This document shows, in pieces, positions 25,922-34,506 of a stretch of DNA of 64,000 bases. The notes beneath the pieces are model-generated. The model was not told the origin of the DNA and ran no database searches. It saw only the letters and a list, made by a program, of their open reading frames with translations. Origin of the DNA: JBCBWG01 sp039039985 (GTDB lineage: Bacteria > Pseudomonadota > Alphaproteobacteria > Rhizobiales > Hyphomicrobiaceae); the NCBI GenBank assembly GCA_039039985.1, contig JBCCOV010000002.1:1-64000 (forward strand), written 5' to 3'. The position numbers were made by a program, and so were the translations under genes. The first letter of the stretch is position 1, and each line of letters opens with the position of its first letter.

Positions 25922-26983
25922 ATGGCCTCAGTGGACATCCGCAACGTTCGCAAGTCGTTCGGCGCGGTTGAAGTGTTGCACGGTGTCAGTGTCCCCATTG
26001 ACGACGGCGAATTCGTCGTCCTTGTCGGCCCATCGGGATGCGGCAAGTCCACGTTGTTGCGCATGCTCGCAGGCCTGGAAAACATCACGTCAGGGGAAAT
26101 CGCGATCGGCGGCCGGGTGGTCAACAACGTCCACCCGAAAGAGCGCGACATCGCGATGGTGTTTCAGAACTACGCGCTCTATCCGCATATGACAGTTGCC
26201 CAGAACATGGGCTTCTCGCTGAAGCTTCGGAACACCGATAAATCGATTATCGCGGAGCGCGTTGCGCGCGCGGCTGAGATACTTGGCCTGTCCAACCTTC
26301 TCGATCGCTTTCCGCGCCAGCTCTCCGGTGGTCAGCGTCAACGCGTCGCCATGGGTCGTGCGATCGTCCGCGATCCACAGGTCTTCCTGTTCGACGAGCC
26401 GCTGTCGAATCTCGATGCCAAACTGCGTGTCGCGATGCGGACCGAAATCAAGGAGTTGCACCAGCGCCTACAAACCACGACGGTTTATGTGACGCATGAC
26501 CAGATCGAAGCGATGACGATGGCCGACAAAATCGTTGTCATGCATGATGGTATCGTCGAGCAAATTGGCGCGCCGCTTGAGCTCTATGACGATCCGCAAA
26601 ACCTCTTTGTCGCTGGCTTCATCGGATCTCCGGCCATGAATTTCCTGACCGGCAAGATAAACGCAAACGGCCAGGCGAGCGTCGAGCTTGCCGATGGAAC
26701 CGCGATGCCGCTGGCGGGCGCTCCGACGGCAAGCGACGGCCGCCCGGTCACCTACGGCATCCGGCCCGAACATCTCGAACTTGCTGACGAGGGCGTCTCG
26801 GCCGAAGTCATCGTCGTCGAACCAACCGGTGCCGAGACGCTTCTCTTCGTGCGGATCAATGGTCAGGAAGTCGTCGCCATCGAGCGCGATCGACATGAAC
26901 TGAAACCGGGCCAGACCATCAAGCTGCGACCACGTCTCGATTACGCAAAACTCTTCGACCCGGAGACCGGCCAACGACTCTAA
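25922..26983 (+). CDS. sugar ABC transporter ATP-binding protein (UgpC/MalK type)
   Basis: 353 aa with GGGAGG before ATG. Walker A GPSGCGKST (about 38-46), Q-loop VFQNYALYPHMTV, ABC signature LSGGQRQRVAMGRA, Walker B VFLFDEPLSNLDAKLR, switch His (VTHDQIEAMTM), then the C-terminal TOBE/MalK regulatory extension (about 235-353) with GIRPEHLEL. The length and extension are those of the shared ATPase for carbohydrate uptake ABC-1 systems. First gene of the operon reaching to 33598. Confidence 0.95.
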   Translation: MASVDIRNVRKSFGAVEVLHGVSVPIDDGEFVVLVGPSGCGKSTLLRMLAGLENITSGEIAIGGRVVNNVHPKERDIAMVFQNYALYPHMTVAQNMGFSLKLRNTDKSIIAERVARAAEILGLSNLLDRFPRQLSGGQRQRVAMGRAIVRDPQVFLFDEPLSNLDAKLRVAMRTEIKELHQRLQTTTVYVTHDQIEAMTMADKIVVMHDGIVEQIGAPLELYDDPQNLFVAGFIGSPAMNFLTGKINANGQASVELADGTAMPLAGAPTASDGRPVTYGIRPEHLELADEGVSAEVIVVEPTGAETLLFVRINGQEVVAIERDRHELKPGQTIKLRPRLDYAKLFDPETGQRL

Positions 26984-27066
26984 GGGCTGACAACTCCCAA
27001 TAACACGCCGAACGGCGAACCTTATAACCGGCGCAAACCAAGCCGGATCACTACGGAGGAAATCTG

Positions 27067-28410
27067 ATGACAAGTCGTTTCGACCGACGTTCGGTCTTAA
27101 AAGGTGCGGCCGCCACTGCAGCGATCACCGCCGCGAGTTCGCAAAGCGACCTCTTCGGGTTCGCCAAGGACTGGGCGGCTGAAAACCCCTTCAAGCCGGA
27201 AGCGGGTGCATCGCTGTCCCTGACCCGCTGGCGGCGTTTCGTCCAGACAGAGGACGATGCGTTCCGCGAGATCGTCGCCGCCTTCACCAAGGCAACCGGC
27301 GTTGAGGTCAAGATTTCCGAAGAGGGCCTCGACGACATCCAGCCCAAGGCATCTGTTGCTGCCAACACGGGCCAGGGCGCCGATATGTTCTGGGGCATCT
27401 TCTCGTTCCCGCACCTGTTCCCCGAAAAGTCACTCGATCTCACCGATGCAATGGACTACCTCGGCAAGAAGTATGGTGGATGGACAGACGCTGCTGTCGT
27501 CTACGGTCGTGGCGCCGGCAAGAAGTGGGTTTGCATGCCCGTTGGCATCGTCGGCAACTATATCAACTTCCGGCGCTCCTCGATCGAGAAAGCCGGCTTC
27601 AAGGATGTGCCAGAAACGACCGACGGCTTCCTGGAGATGATGGCTGCGCTGAAAAAGCAGGGCACGCCCGGCGGCTTCGCACTCGGCAACGCCTCAGGCG
27701 ACGGAAACTCTTGGACGCACTGGCTGCTATGGTCGCACGGCGGCAGACTGGTTGACGAGAACGACAAGGTCGCCATCCAGTCCGCAGAGACGAAAGCAGC
27801 GCTCGAATACTGCAAGAAGCTCTACGAAGCTTCCGCGCCCGGCACGATTTCGTGGAACGACAGCTTCAATAACAAAGCGTTCCTGTCAGGCCAGGTCCAC
27901 GTCACCAACAACGGTATCTCCATCTATGCCGCGGCCCAGCGCAACGCCGCTGGCGGCGATGCCCTCGCCAAGGAAATCGCTGACGATATGGACCACGCCT
28001 TTTATCCGATCGGTCCGGTCGGCAAGCCGACGGAGTTGCAAGCCGTGTTCCCGATCATGGCGATGAACTACACCAAGTATCCAAATGCGGTGAAAGCGTT
28101 CCTCACCTACTGGATGGAAGCGGACCAGTACAACAAGTGGATCAAGGCTTCGGTCGGCTACGTCACCCATACGCTGAACGCCTATGACGACAACCCGGTC
28201 TGGACCGAGGATCCAAAGCGCAAGGTGTTCCGCGATGCTGGCAAGCGCACGCTGCCGTTCGGCTGGCCAGGAACGATTGGCGAAAAGGCCGCATCGGCCA
28301 TGGCCGACTTCATCGTCGTCAACATGTTTGCCAACTTCGCATCCGGACGCATGGATGCTGATGCGGCGATGAAGCAGGCCGCGCGTCAGGCATCGCGCAT
28401 CTATCGCTAG
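27067..28410 (+). CDS. sugar ABC transporter solute-binding protein, Tat-exported
   Basis: 447 aa, preceded by an excellent Shine-Dalgarno (GGAGGAAATCTG-ATG). The N-terminus has a twin-arginine signal (FDRRSVLKG followed by an Ala-rich segment). The mature part is a family-1 extracellular binding protein (ISEEGLDDIQPKASVAANTGQGADMFWG; GGFALGNASGDGNSWTHWLLWSHGG; VFPIMAMNYTKYPNAVKAFLTYWM). Tat export implies folding in the cytoplasm. A strong hairpin follows before the permease genes. Substrate unknown; the downstream enzymes suggest a sugar or sugar acid. Confidence 0.92.
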   Translation: MTSRFDRRSVLKGAAATAAITAASSQSDLFGFAKDWAAENPFKPEAGASLSLTRWRRFVQTEDDAFREIVAAFTKATGVEVKISEEGLDDIQPKASVAANTGQGADMFWGIFSFPHLFPEKSLDLTDAMDYLGKKYGGWTDAAVVYGRGAGKKWVCMPVGIVGNYINFRRSSIEKAGFKDVPETTDGFLEMMAALKKQGTPGGFALGNASGDGNSWTHWLLWSHGGRLVDENDKVAIQSAETKAALEYCKKLYEASAPGTISWNDSFNNKAFLSGQVHVTNNGISIYAAAQRNAAGGDALAKEIADDMDHAFYPIGPVGKPTELQAVFPIMAMNYTKYPNAVKAFLTYWMEADQYNKWIKASVGYVTHTLNAYDDNPVWTEDPKRKVFRDAGKRTLPFGWPGTIGEKAASAMADFIVVNMFANFASGRMDADAAMKQAARQASRIYR

Positions 28411-28422
28411 GCGGCACCGACG

Positions 28423-28447
28423 CCCGCCCGGCAGGACGCCGGGCGGG
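28423..28447 (+). terminator. hairpin between binding-protein and permease genes
   Basis: CCCGCCCGGC (28423-28432), loop AGGAC, GCCGGGCGGG (28438-28447): perfect 10-bp GC stem without a T-tract, 13 bp after the binding-protein stop. Such hairpins usually protect the upstream mRNA end and reduce read-through, giving more binding protein than permease. Confidence 0.7.
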
Positions 28448-28535
28448 TCGTGATTGGCAGAGGCAACCGGCAGTTTGCCTCCGCCAAACCACACCTCGGA
28501 GCAACCAAGTCAGACATAGCCACTCAGGAATTGCC

Positions 28536-29498
28536 ATGGCCGAGTTAACTGCTCGTGACACGTCCGAGCCCAAAGGGGTCTCACGCGACGACCGCGCGCT
28601 GTGGGAGCGGCTGAAGTACGACCGGAACTATCTCGGGTTCTGGTTCATGTTTCCGGCCATGGCCTTCCTGGTTCTGTTTCTCGCCTACCCGCTCGTGCTT
28701 GGCATCTGGATGAGCTTCACCGATGTCCGCATCGGGCGAGCCGGCCAGTATGTCGGGGTTGAGAACTACCAGTGGATGCTGGACGATCCCGTCTTCTGGC
28801 TCTCGGTTTTCAACACCATGCTCTACACGGTGGTGGCCAGCGTTGCGAAGTTCGCGATCGGCCTCTACCTGGCGCTGCTTCTCAACAAGCACATGCCGTT
28901 TAAGGCGATGATCCGCGCAGTCGTACTCATCCCGTTCATCGTGCCGACGGTCCTGTCCGCCATTGCGTTCTGGTGGATATACGATCCGCAGTTCTCCATC
29001 ATATCGTGGTCGCTGCGCCAGGTCGGCCTGATCGAGACCAACATCAACTTTCTAGGTGAACCATGGAACGCGCGCTGGTCGGTGATCTTCGCCAACATCT
29101 GGCGGGGCGTACCCTTCATCGCGATCACATTGCTTGCCGGCCTGCAGACAGTTTCGCCGTCCCTCTATGAAGCGGCCACGCTCGACGGCGCCACATCCTG
29201 GCAGCGCTTCCGCTACATTACCTATCCGTTGCTGACGCCGATTATTGCTGTCGTCATGACATTTTCAGTCTTATTCACCTTCACCGACTTCCAGCTCATC
29301 TGGGTCTTGACACGCGGCGGCCCCGTCGACGCAACGCACCTCATGGCGACGCTCAGTTACCAGTGGGGCATCCTCGGCGGAAAGCTTGGCGAGGGCGCAG
29401 CAGTTGCCGTTGCGATGATCCCGTTCCTCCTCGCGTGCATCATGATCAGCTGGTTTGGCCTGCAGCGCCGCAAGTGGCAGCATGGGGAAGACAAATGA
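28536..29498 (+). CDS. sugar ABC transporter permease (MalF-like)
   Basis: 320 aa with six predicted membrane helices and the cytoplasmic EAA loop YEAATLDGATSWQRFRYITYPLLTPI (about 208-233) that contacts the ATPase. N-terminal FMFPAMAFLVLFLAYPLVLGIWMSFTD is typical of the UgpA/MalF permeases. The stop overlaps the next permease start (ATGA). Confidence 0.93.
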   Translation: MAELTARDTSEPKGVSRDDRALWERLKYDRNYLGFWFMFPAMAFLVLFLAYPLVLGIWMSFTDVRIGRAGQYVGVENYQWMLDDPVFWLSVFNTMLYTVVASVAKFAIGLYLALLLNKHMPFKAMIRAVVLIPFIVPTVLSAIAFWWIYDPQFSIISWSLRQVGLIETNINFLGEPWNARWSVIFANIWRGVPFIAITLLAGLQTVSPSLYEAATLDGATSWQRFRYITYPLLTPIIAVVMTFSVLFTFTDFQLIWVLTRGGPVDATHLMATLSYQWGILGGKLGEGAAVAVAMIPFLLACIMISWFGLQRRKWQHGEDK

Positions 29499-30421
29499 GC
29501 GAGTCCATTCAAGCCCGTAGGCCAGACCCTGGCGCATCTCAGGACACCACCGCACGCGGTGACGATATCGAGGGCATGGACTACCTTGAGACGTGGTCGC
29601 AAAGGCTCGTCACGACCTATCTACCGCTCGCGATCATCATGTTCGTGTTGCTGTTCCCGTTTTATTGGATGGGCCTGACGTCGATCAAACCCGACAGAGA
29701 ATTGCTCGATCTCGACAACAACAGCCCGTTCTGGACCGTTGCACCGACGCTCAAACACTACTACGCGCTGTTGTTTGAGACCCAGTATCCAACTTGGTTA
29801 TGGAACACGATGTTCGTTGCGATCGCTTCGACCATCCTATCGCTGATCGCAAGTGTGCTCGCCGCCTACGCAATCGTGAGGCTGCGCTACAAAGGCTCGC
29901 AGACGATCGGGGGCATGATCTTCCTCGCCTATCTTGTGCCGCCTTCGATCCTGTTCATTCCACTTTCGACAGTTGTGTACCAATACGGCCTGTTCGACAC
30001 GCCCTTCGCGCTCATTCTGACTTACCCAACCATCCTGATCCCGTTCTCGACCTGGCTCCTGATGGGCTACTTCCGCTCTATCCCGTTCGAGCTTGAAGAG
30101 TGCGCGCTGATCGATGGCGCAAGCCGCTGGCAGATCCTGACACAGATCATCCTGCCGCTCGCCGTGCCGGGGCTGATCTCGGCGTTCATCTTCTGCTTCA
30201 CACTGTGTTGGAACGAGTACATTTACGCGCTGACCTTCATCTCGTCGACAGAGAACAAGACTGTGCCAGTGGCAATCGTCACCTCGTTTACCGACGGCGA
30301 TGCCTATCGCTGGGGCTCAATCATGGCGGGTGCTCTGTTCGGCTCGCTGCCGCTTGTCATCCTGTATGCGTTCTTCGTTGAACACTACGTTTCGGCCATG
30401 ACCGGTGCGGTCAAGGAATAG
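29495..30421 (+). CDS. sugar ABC transporter permease (MalG-like)
   Basis: 308 aa from ATG 29495; the frame is open from 29363, but the internal ATG overlaps the preceding stop, as expected for coupled permeases. Six helices and an EAA loop (ELEECALIDGASRWQILTQIILPLAVPGL). The first 40 residues before the first helix are hydrophilic and longer than usual. MalG/UgpE type partner of the preceding gene. Confidence 0.92.
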   Translation: MSESIQARRPDPGASQDTTARGDDIEGMDYLETWSQRLVTTYLPLAIIMFVLLFPFYWMGLTSIKPDRELLDLDNNSPFWTVAPTLKHYYALLFETQYPTWLWNTMFVAIASTILSLIASVLAAYAIVRLRYKGSQTIGGMIFLAYLVPPSILFIPLSTVVYQYGLFDTPFALILTYPTILIPFSTWLLMGYFRSIPFELEECALIDGASRWQILTQIILPLAVPGLISAFIFCFTLCWNEYIYALTFISSTENKTVPVAIVTSFTDGDAYRWGSIMAGALFGSLPLVILYAFFVEHYVSAMTGAVKE

Positions 30422-30435
30422 GCGGTCCAGTAGTT

Positions 30436-31596
30436 ATGAAGATCACCAAAGTTGAAGGCGTCCTGCTTTCAGCGGAATTGGCCGAAGAGCACATTGTGCG
30501 TTGGTCTGGCGGTGAGATGGCAATCGCCAATTCCGCGCTCGTGGTCATTCACACCGACGAGGGCATAACCGGCATCGGTGATACCTACGCCGGTGGCTGG
30601 TTCTACCCGGAAGCCGCAAAGGCGATCGTCGAACACTTCGCTCCGTTACTCATTGGCGAAGACCCGCGCGACCCCACCAAACTCGCGCGCATGATCTGGA
30701 ACAAGAGCCTCTATTGGGGACGTGTTGGCGCCGGCGCAAACGCCGTCTCCGCGATCGAGAATGCGCTATGGGATGTAGCGGGGCAGGCGGCGGGTCTGCC
30801 GGTCTGGCAGATGCTCGGCGGCAAGGTGCACGACCGAATCAAGGTCTACGCGTCAGCTGGTCTGCAAAAGCCGGACGCGGCCGTGCGCGATGAGATGCGC
30901 TCTCATCTGGCAACAGGTTATCGCGCTGTGAAAATCCGCGTGCCGACCGATATCGACGCAGCAGTCCATAAGGTCCGCATATGCCGTGAAGCGTTGGGGC
31001 CTGGCGTTGAATTGATGGTCGATGCCGTCATGGGTTCCCATCCCGAACCTTGGCAAGCCAAGACAGCGATCAACTTCGCACATGCGATCGAAGAGTTCGA
31101 TATCGCATGGCTGGAGGAACCTTGCGCCGGGGACGACTACGAAGGATATGCGCGAGTCCGCAAGGCAACACGAATCCCGGTCAGCGGTGGCGAGACGTCT
31201 TTCGGGCTTGGCGAGTTTCGCCACTTCTTCAACTACGGATCGCTCGATATCGCGCAACCCGATGCCTGCACGTCCGGCGGTATTGTTGAGTGCAAACGGA
31301 TTTGTGCCGCTGCCGCCGTGCATGGTGTGCGCATCGCGCCGCACGCGTGGGGATCCGGCGCGACGGTGATGGCGAATGCACACTGGGCCTTCACGGAGCC
31401 GAACGTGTTCGTCCAGGAAATCCCGACGTGGGGATTTCCGCTTCGCGATGAGCTTTTGGTTGAGCCGATCGTGCTTGATGCCGATGGCTGCATTGCGCCG
31501 CCAGGCGCCCCGGGACTCGGCCTGAAACTGACCGATGATGTCCGTGCGAGATACGGCTACCGGCCGGGTGGAGGCGCCACCATGCGAAAGGGTTGA
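30436..31596 (+). CDS. enolase-superfamily sugar-acid dehydratase (mandelate racemase/muconate lactonising group)
   Basis: 386 aa. N-terminal capping domain, then a barrel with AVKIRVP (Lys of the general-base region), metal ligands Asp in LMVDAV, Glu in WLEEP and Glu in GGET, and the Asp-His dyad DIAQPDA / IAPHAWGSG. Presence of the QPD and HAW elements places it in the mandelate-racemase subgroup, whose acid-sugar members dehydrate aldonic or aldaric acids. It lies 14 bp after the permease gene in the sugar operon, so it likely dehydrates the imported compound or its oxidised form. Exact substrate unknown. Confidence 0.88.
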   Translation: MKITKVEGVLLSAELAEEHIVRWSGGEMAIANSALVVIHTDEGITGIGDTYAGGWFYPEAAKAIVEHFAPLLIGEDPRDPTKLARMIWNKSLYWGRVGAGANAVSAIENALWDVAGQAAGLPVWQMLGGKVHDRIKVYASAGLQKPDAAVRDEMRSHLATGYRAVKIRVPTDIDAAVHKVRICREALGPGVELMVDAVMGSHPEPWQAKTAINFAHAIEEFDIAWLEEPCAGDDYEGYARVRKATRIPVSGGETSFGLGEFRHFFNYGSLDIAQPDACTSGGIVECKRICAAAAVHGVRIAPHAWGSGATVMANAHWAFTEPNVFVQEIPTWGFPLRDELLVEPIVLDADGCIAPPGAPGLGLKLTDDVRARYGYRPGGGATMRKG

Positions 31597-31604
31597 ACAC
31601 TGCA

Positions 31605-32690
31605 ATGGACGAACTAAAAATCGCAGTCTTCGCAGGTGATGGCATCGGCGATGAAGTGATGGCGTCAGCGACGACCGCGATCGAGGCGCTGGAACGGCGC
31701 TTCAATTTCAAACTATCGATGACAGCCTACGACGGCGGCGCAGCCTACTACCGCGAGACGGGCAAAGAACTTGCCGACGGCGCGTTCGAGGCAGCCCGGG
31801 CTGCCGACGCCATCCTGTTCGGCGCCATGGGCCTGCCGGACGTGCGCTTGCCGGACGGTACGGAAGTGGCACCACATCTGAAGATGCGCGATGCCTTCGG
31901 CCTGTTCGCCGGCGTACGCCCGGTCAAGAAGTATCCCAACGTCCCAAGCCCGCTCGGCGATCCTCGCGCTGAGGACATCGATCTGATCATCCTCCGGGAG
32001 TCCACCGAGGGCCTGTTTGCGTCCGCCGGCAAGGGTACCATCGAGGACGACCAGATAGCCCGCGACACTATGGTGATCACGCGGGCAACATCTGAAAAGC
32101 TGTTCGACTTCGCCTTCAAACTCGCCCGCCGCCGTGCCGAGCGCGGGGTTGGCAAGGGTCGCGTCACCTGCGTCGACAAGTCAAACGTGTTCGTCTCGAT
32201 GGCCTTCTTCCGCAAGATCTTTGACGAGCGCGCCCAGGCGTTCGCGGACATCGAAGCCGACCACTCCTACGTCGATGCTGCCGCACTCAATCTGGTGCGA
32301 CATCCCTGGAACTTCGACGTCCTGGTGATGGAAAACATGTTTGCCGATATCCTTTCCGATCTCGGCGGCGGGTTGGTCGGTGGTATGGGCATGGCACCGT
32401 GTGCCGAGATCGGTCTTGATCATGCACTGTTCCAACCGGCCCACGGGTCTGCGCCTGATATTGCCGGTGAGGGCAAAGCCAACCCGACGGCGATGCTCGT
32501 ATCGGCTGCAATGATGCTCGACTGGCTCGGCGAACGCCGCAACGACGAGGCATTGTCGCGCGCCGGCGCGGCACTCGATTCCGCCGTCTACCGGGCGTTT
32601 GCAGACGGCGCCGTCCGACCCTACGAGTTCGGCGGCGATACGGGAACGGACCAGTTCACGGATGCCGTCATAGAGAGGATGAGATCGTGA
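31605..32690 (+). CDS. isocitrate/isopropylmalate dehydrogenase-family enzyme (tartrate/malate-dehydrogenase-like)
   Basis: 361 aa from ATG 31605 (a TTG at 31593 overlapping the previous stop is possible). Landmarks: VFAGDGIGDEVM, FGAMGLPDVR, substrate loop LRESTEGLFAS, VDKSNVF (catalytic Lys), metal-binding NMFADILSDLGGGLVGG and nucleotide loop FQPAHGSAPDIAGEGKANP. LeuB and related enzymes have a catalytic Tyr in the loop where this protein has Phe (EGLF). In this operon the substrate is probably a hydroxy acid made in sugar-acid breakdown rather than isopropylmalate. Confidence 0.85.
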   Translation: MDELKIAVFAGDGIGDEVMASATTAIEALERRFNFKLSMTAYDGGAAYYRETGKELADGAFEAARAADAILFGAMGLPDVRLPDGTEVAPHLKMRDAFGLFAGVRPVKKYPNVPSPLGDPRAEDIDLIILRESTEGLFASAGKGTIEDDQIARDTMVITRATSEKLFDFAFKLARRRAERGVGKGRVTCVDKSNVFVSMAFFRKIFDERAQAFADIEADHSYVDAAALNLVRHPWNFDVLVMENMFADILSDLGGGLVGGMGMAPCAEIGLDHALFQPAHGSAPDIAGEGKANPTAMLVSAAMMLDWLGERRNDEALSRAGAALDSAVYRAFADGAVRPYEFGGDTGTDQFTDAVIERMRS

Positions 32691-33598
32691 CCGCGTCGAA
32701 TGGACTTGCGCCGTGCATACAGACCCACGATGTGTTGGGCGAAGTTCCGACCTGGTGCGGGCGACGCCGTCTTTTGTTCTGGAGCGACGTACGGCAATGC
32801 CGGCTGTTGGCGCTGGACCCGGAGACGGGAGCTGTCAAATCTTGGATGATGCCGGATTGGATCGGCTCGTTCGCACTCACGGATGATGACCGGCTGCTGC
32901 TGGCCTCTCGCAAATCGCTCCTCCTTTTCGACCCATCCAACCAAAGGTTCGAAACGCTGGCTGTGTTTGAGTCAGACAAGCCCGACAACCGCGCGAACGA
33001 CGGCCGTGCCGATCGCAACGGCCGCTTCTGGTTCGGAACACTCAATAATGCCGACCGGATCCCGACCGGGCATCTCTACCGCTACGCGGACGGCGGTGTT
33101 GCTCACCAGCAATCCGACATCATCGTCCCGAACGCATTGTCCTGGAGCCCGGACGGTCGCACCATGTACTTCGCGGACAGCTGGGTCGGCGACATCTGGG
33201 CCTACGACTACGACCCCGATACGGGCGACACCGGCAACCGCCGCGTTTTGCTGGCAAAGGATGCGCTTCCGGGTATACCTGACGGCGCCACCGTCGACGC
33301 CGAAGGCTGTCTCTGGAACGCGCGCTACGGCGCCGGCCTTGTCGCGCGCATTACACCTGACGGCCGGGTCGACACGACGTTCGAGATCGCAACGAAAAAC
33401 CTGACCGCCTGCACCCTCGGCGGCAGCGACCTGCGCGACCTCTATGTCACCTCAGCCCGTCAACGCATGAGCGCAGAAGAACTGAAAGCGGACCCGAACG
33501 CAGGCGCGGTGTTTCACGCACGCGTTGCCACGCCGGGGCTGCCGGAACCGTTGGCGCAGCTGCCACCCGATTATCGCGGTGTGCCGTCGGCCGTGTAG
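32687..33598 (+). CDS. SMP-30/gluconolactonase-family lactonase
   Basis: 303 aa, GTG start overlapping the previous stop (GTGA). Six-bladed propeller signatures: EVPTW (metal-ligand Glu near residue 18), NDGRADRNGRFWFGT (Asn ligand), VPNALSWSPDGRTMYFADS (Asn and Asp ligands) and DGATVDAEGCLWNA. These enzymes hydrolyse sugar lactones formed by sugar dehydrogenases, which fits a route sugar - lactone - acid - 2-keto-3-deoxy acid with the dehydratase upstream. Its last 28 bp overlap the 3' end of the convergent SDR gene. Confidence 0.88.
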   Translation: MTASNGLAPCIQTHDVLGEVPTWCGRRRLLFWSDVRQCRLLALDPETGAVKSWMMPDWIGSFALTDDDRLLLASRKSLLLFDPSNQRFETLAVFESDKPDNRANDGRADRNGRFWFGTLNNADRIPTGHLYRYADGGVAHQQSDIIVPNALSWSPDGRTMYFADSWVGDIWAYDYDPDTGDTGNRRVLLAKDALPGIPDGATVDAEGCLWNARYGAGLVARITPDGRVDTTFEIATKNLTACTLGGSDLRDLYVTSARQRMSAEELKADPNAGAVFHARVATPGLPEPLAQLPPDYRGVPSAV

Positions 33599-34356
33599 CC
33601 GCCATCGACGTAGACCACTGTTCCAGTCGTATAAGGGCTGATCGGCGCGGCAATAAACGCCACCGCGCGTGCGATATCCTCGGGCCTGCCCAGCCGCCGC
33701 ATCGGCACCCGATCCAGCAGTCTCTCGCGTTGGCGCATGCTCTCAGGATCTGTTGCGTGGTAGATCGGGTTCATGCCGGTATCTATGGTACCCGGCGCAA
33801 TAGTATTGGCCCGGATGCCGAAGGGCGCCAACTCCACGGCGAGTTGCTTGAACAGCATGTCGATGCCGGCTTTGGTTGTGCAGTACGCGCCCATGTTGGC
33901 TTTCGCCACGCGACCATGCAGAGACGAGATCCCAATGAGCGAACCCTGCGTGCCGCTGTCGCGCATGACACGGCCTGCTGCCGTTGCGAGGTGATACGCC
34001 CCATGCAGGTTCGTTCTCATGACCCGGTCAAAGTCCGAATAGGGCGTATCCAACAGCGACTGCCGTGTTGTAATGCCCGCATTGTGGATGAGCACGTCCA
34101 GGCCGCCAAACCTCTCAACAGCGAAGTTGATCAGCTGCTCACCATACGACGGCGCACCGACATCACCGGCATGGACTTCAACCTCGCAAGCAGAGGCCCG
34201 GAGCGACTGCGACAAATCTGCCGCAGCTTCATCGTCGCCAAGATGATTTGCCACGATCCGCATCCCTTCGCCCGCGAGCACCTCAGCAATCGCACGCCCG
34301 ATACCGCGAGAGGCACCGGAGACCACGGCAACTTTCCCTGCAAGTCCGAGATCCAT
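33571..34356 (-). CDS. short-chain dehydrogenase/reductase
   Basis: 261 aa classical SDR: cofactor motif VVSGASRGIGRA (TGxxxGxG variant), structural HNAG, catalytic Ser (GISSLHG) and YCTTK (YxxxK), then the C-terminal PEDIARAVAFIAAP and TTGTVVYVDGGYTADG. Convergent with the sugar operon and overlapping its last gene tail to tail. It probably acts as the sugar dehydrogenase that makes the lactone, but location is the only argument. Confidence 0.88.
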   Translation of the reverse strand: MDLGLAGKVAVVSGASRGIGRAIAEVLAGEGMRIVANHLGDDEAAADLSQSLRASACEVEVHAGDVGAPSYGEQLINFAVERFGGLDVLIHNAGITTRQSLLDTPYSDFDRVMRTNLHGAYHLATAAGRVMRDSGTQGSLIGISSLHGRVAKANMGAYCTTKAGIDMLFKQLAVELAPFGIRANTIAPGTIDTGMNPIYHATDPESMRQRERLLDRVPMRRLGRPEDIARAVAFIAAPISPYTTGTVVYVDGGYTADGTPR

Positions 34357-34506
34357 CTGACTGCTCCGACACTCACCCTTACGAAAACAGTATAGCCATT
34401 CACCTGTTCAACACACGCGCGAAACAGAGGACGTGCCGGCCTGGAACTGTGCAGCGGACGGCATGGGGCTGCAACCAGCGTTTCGGTCGCCGCCTGCTAT
34501 CGTGCG

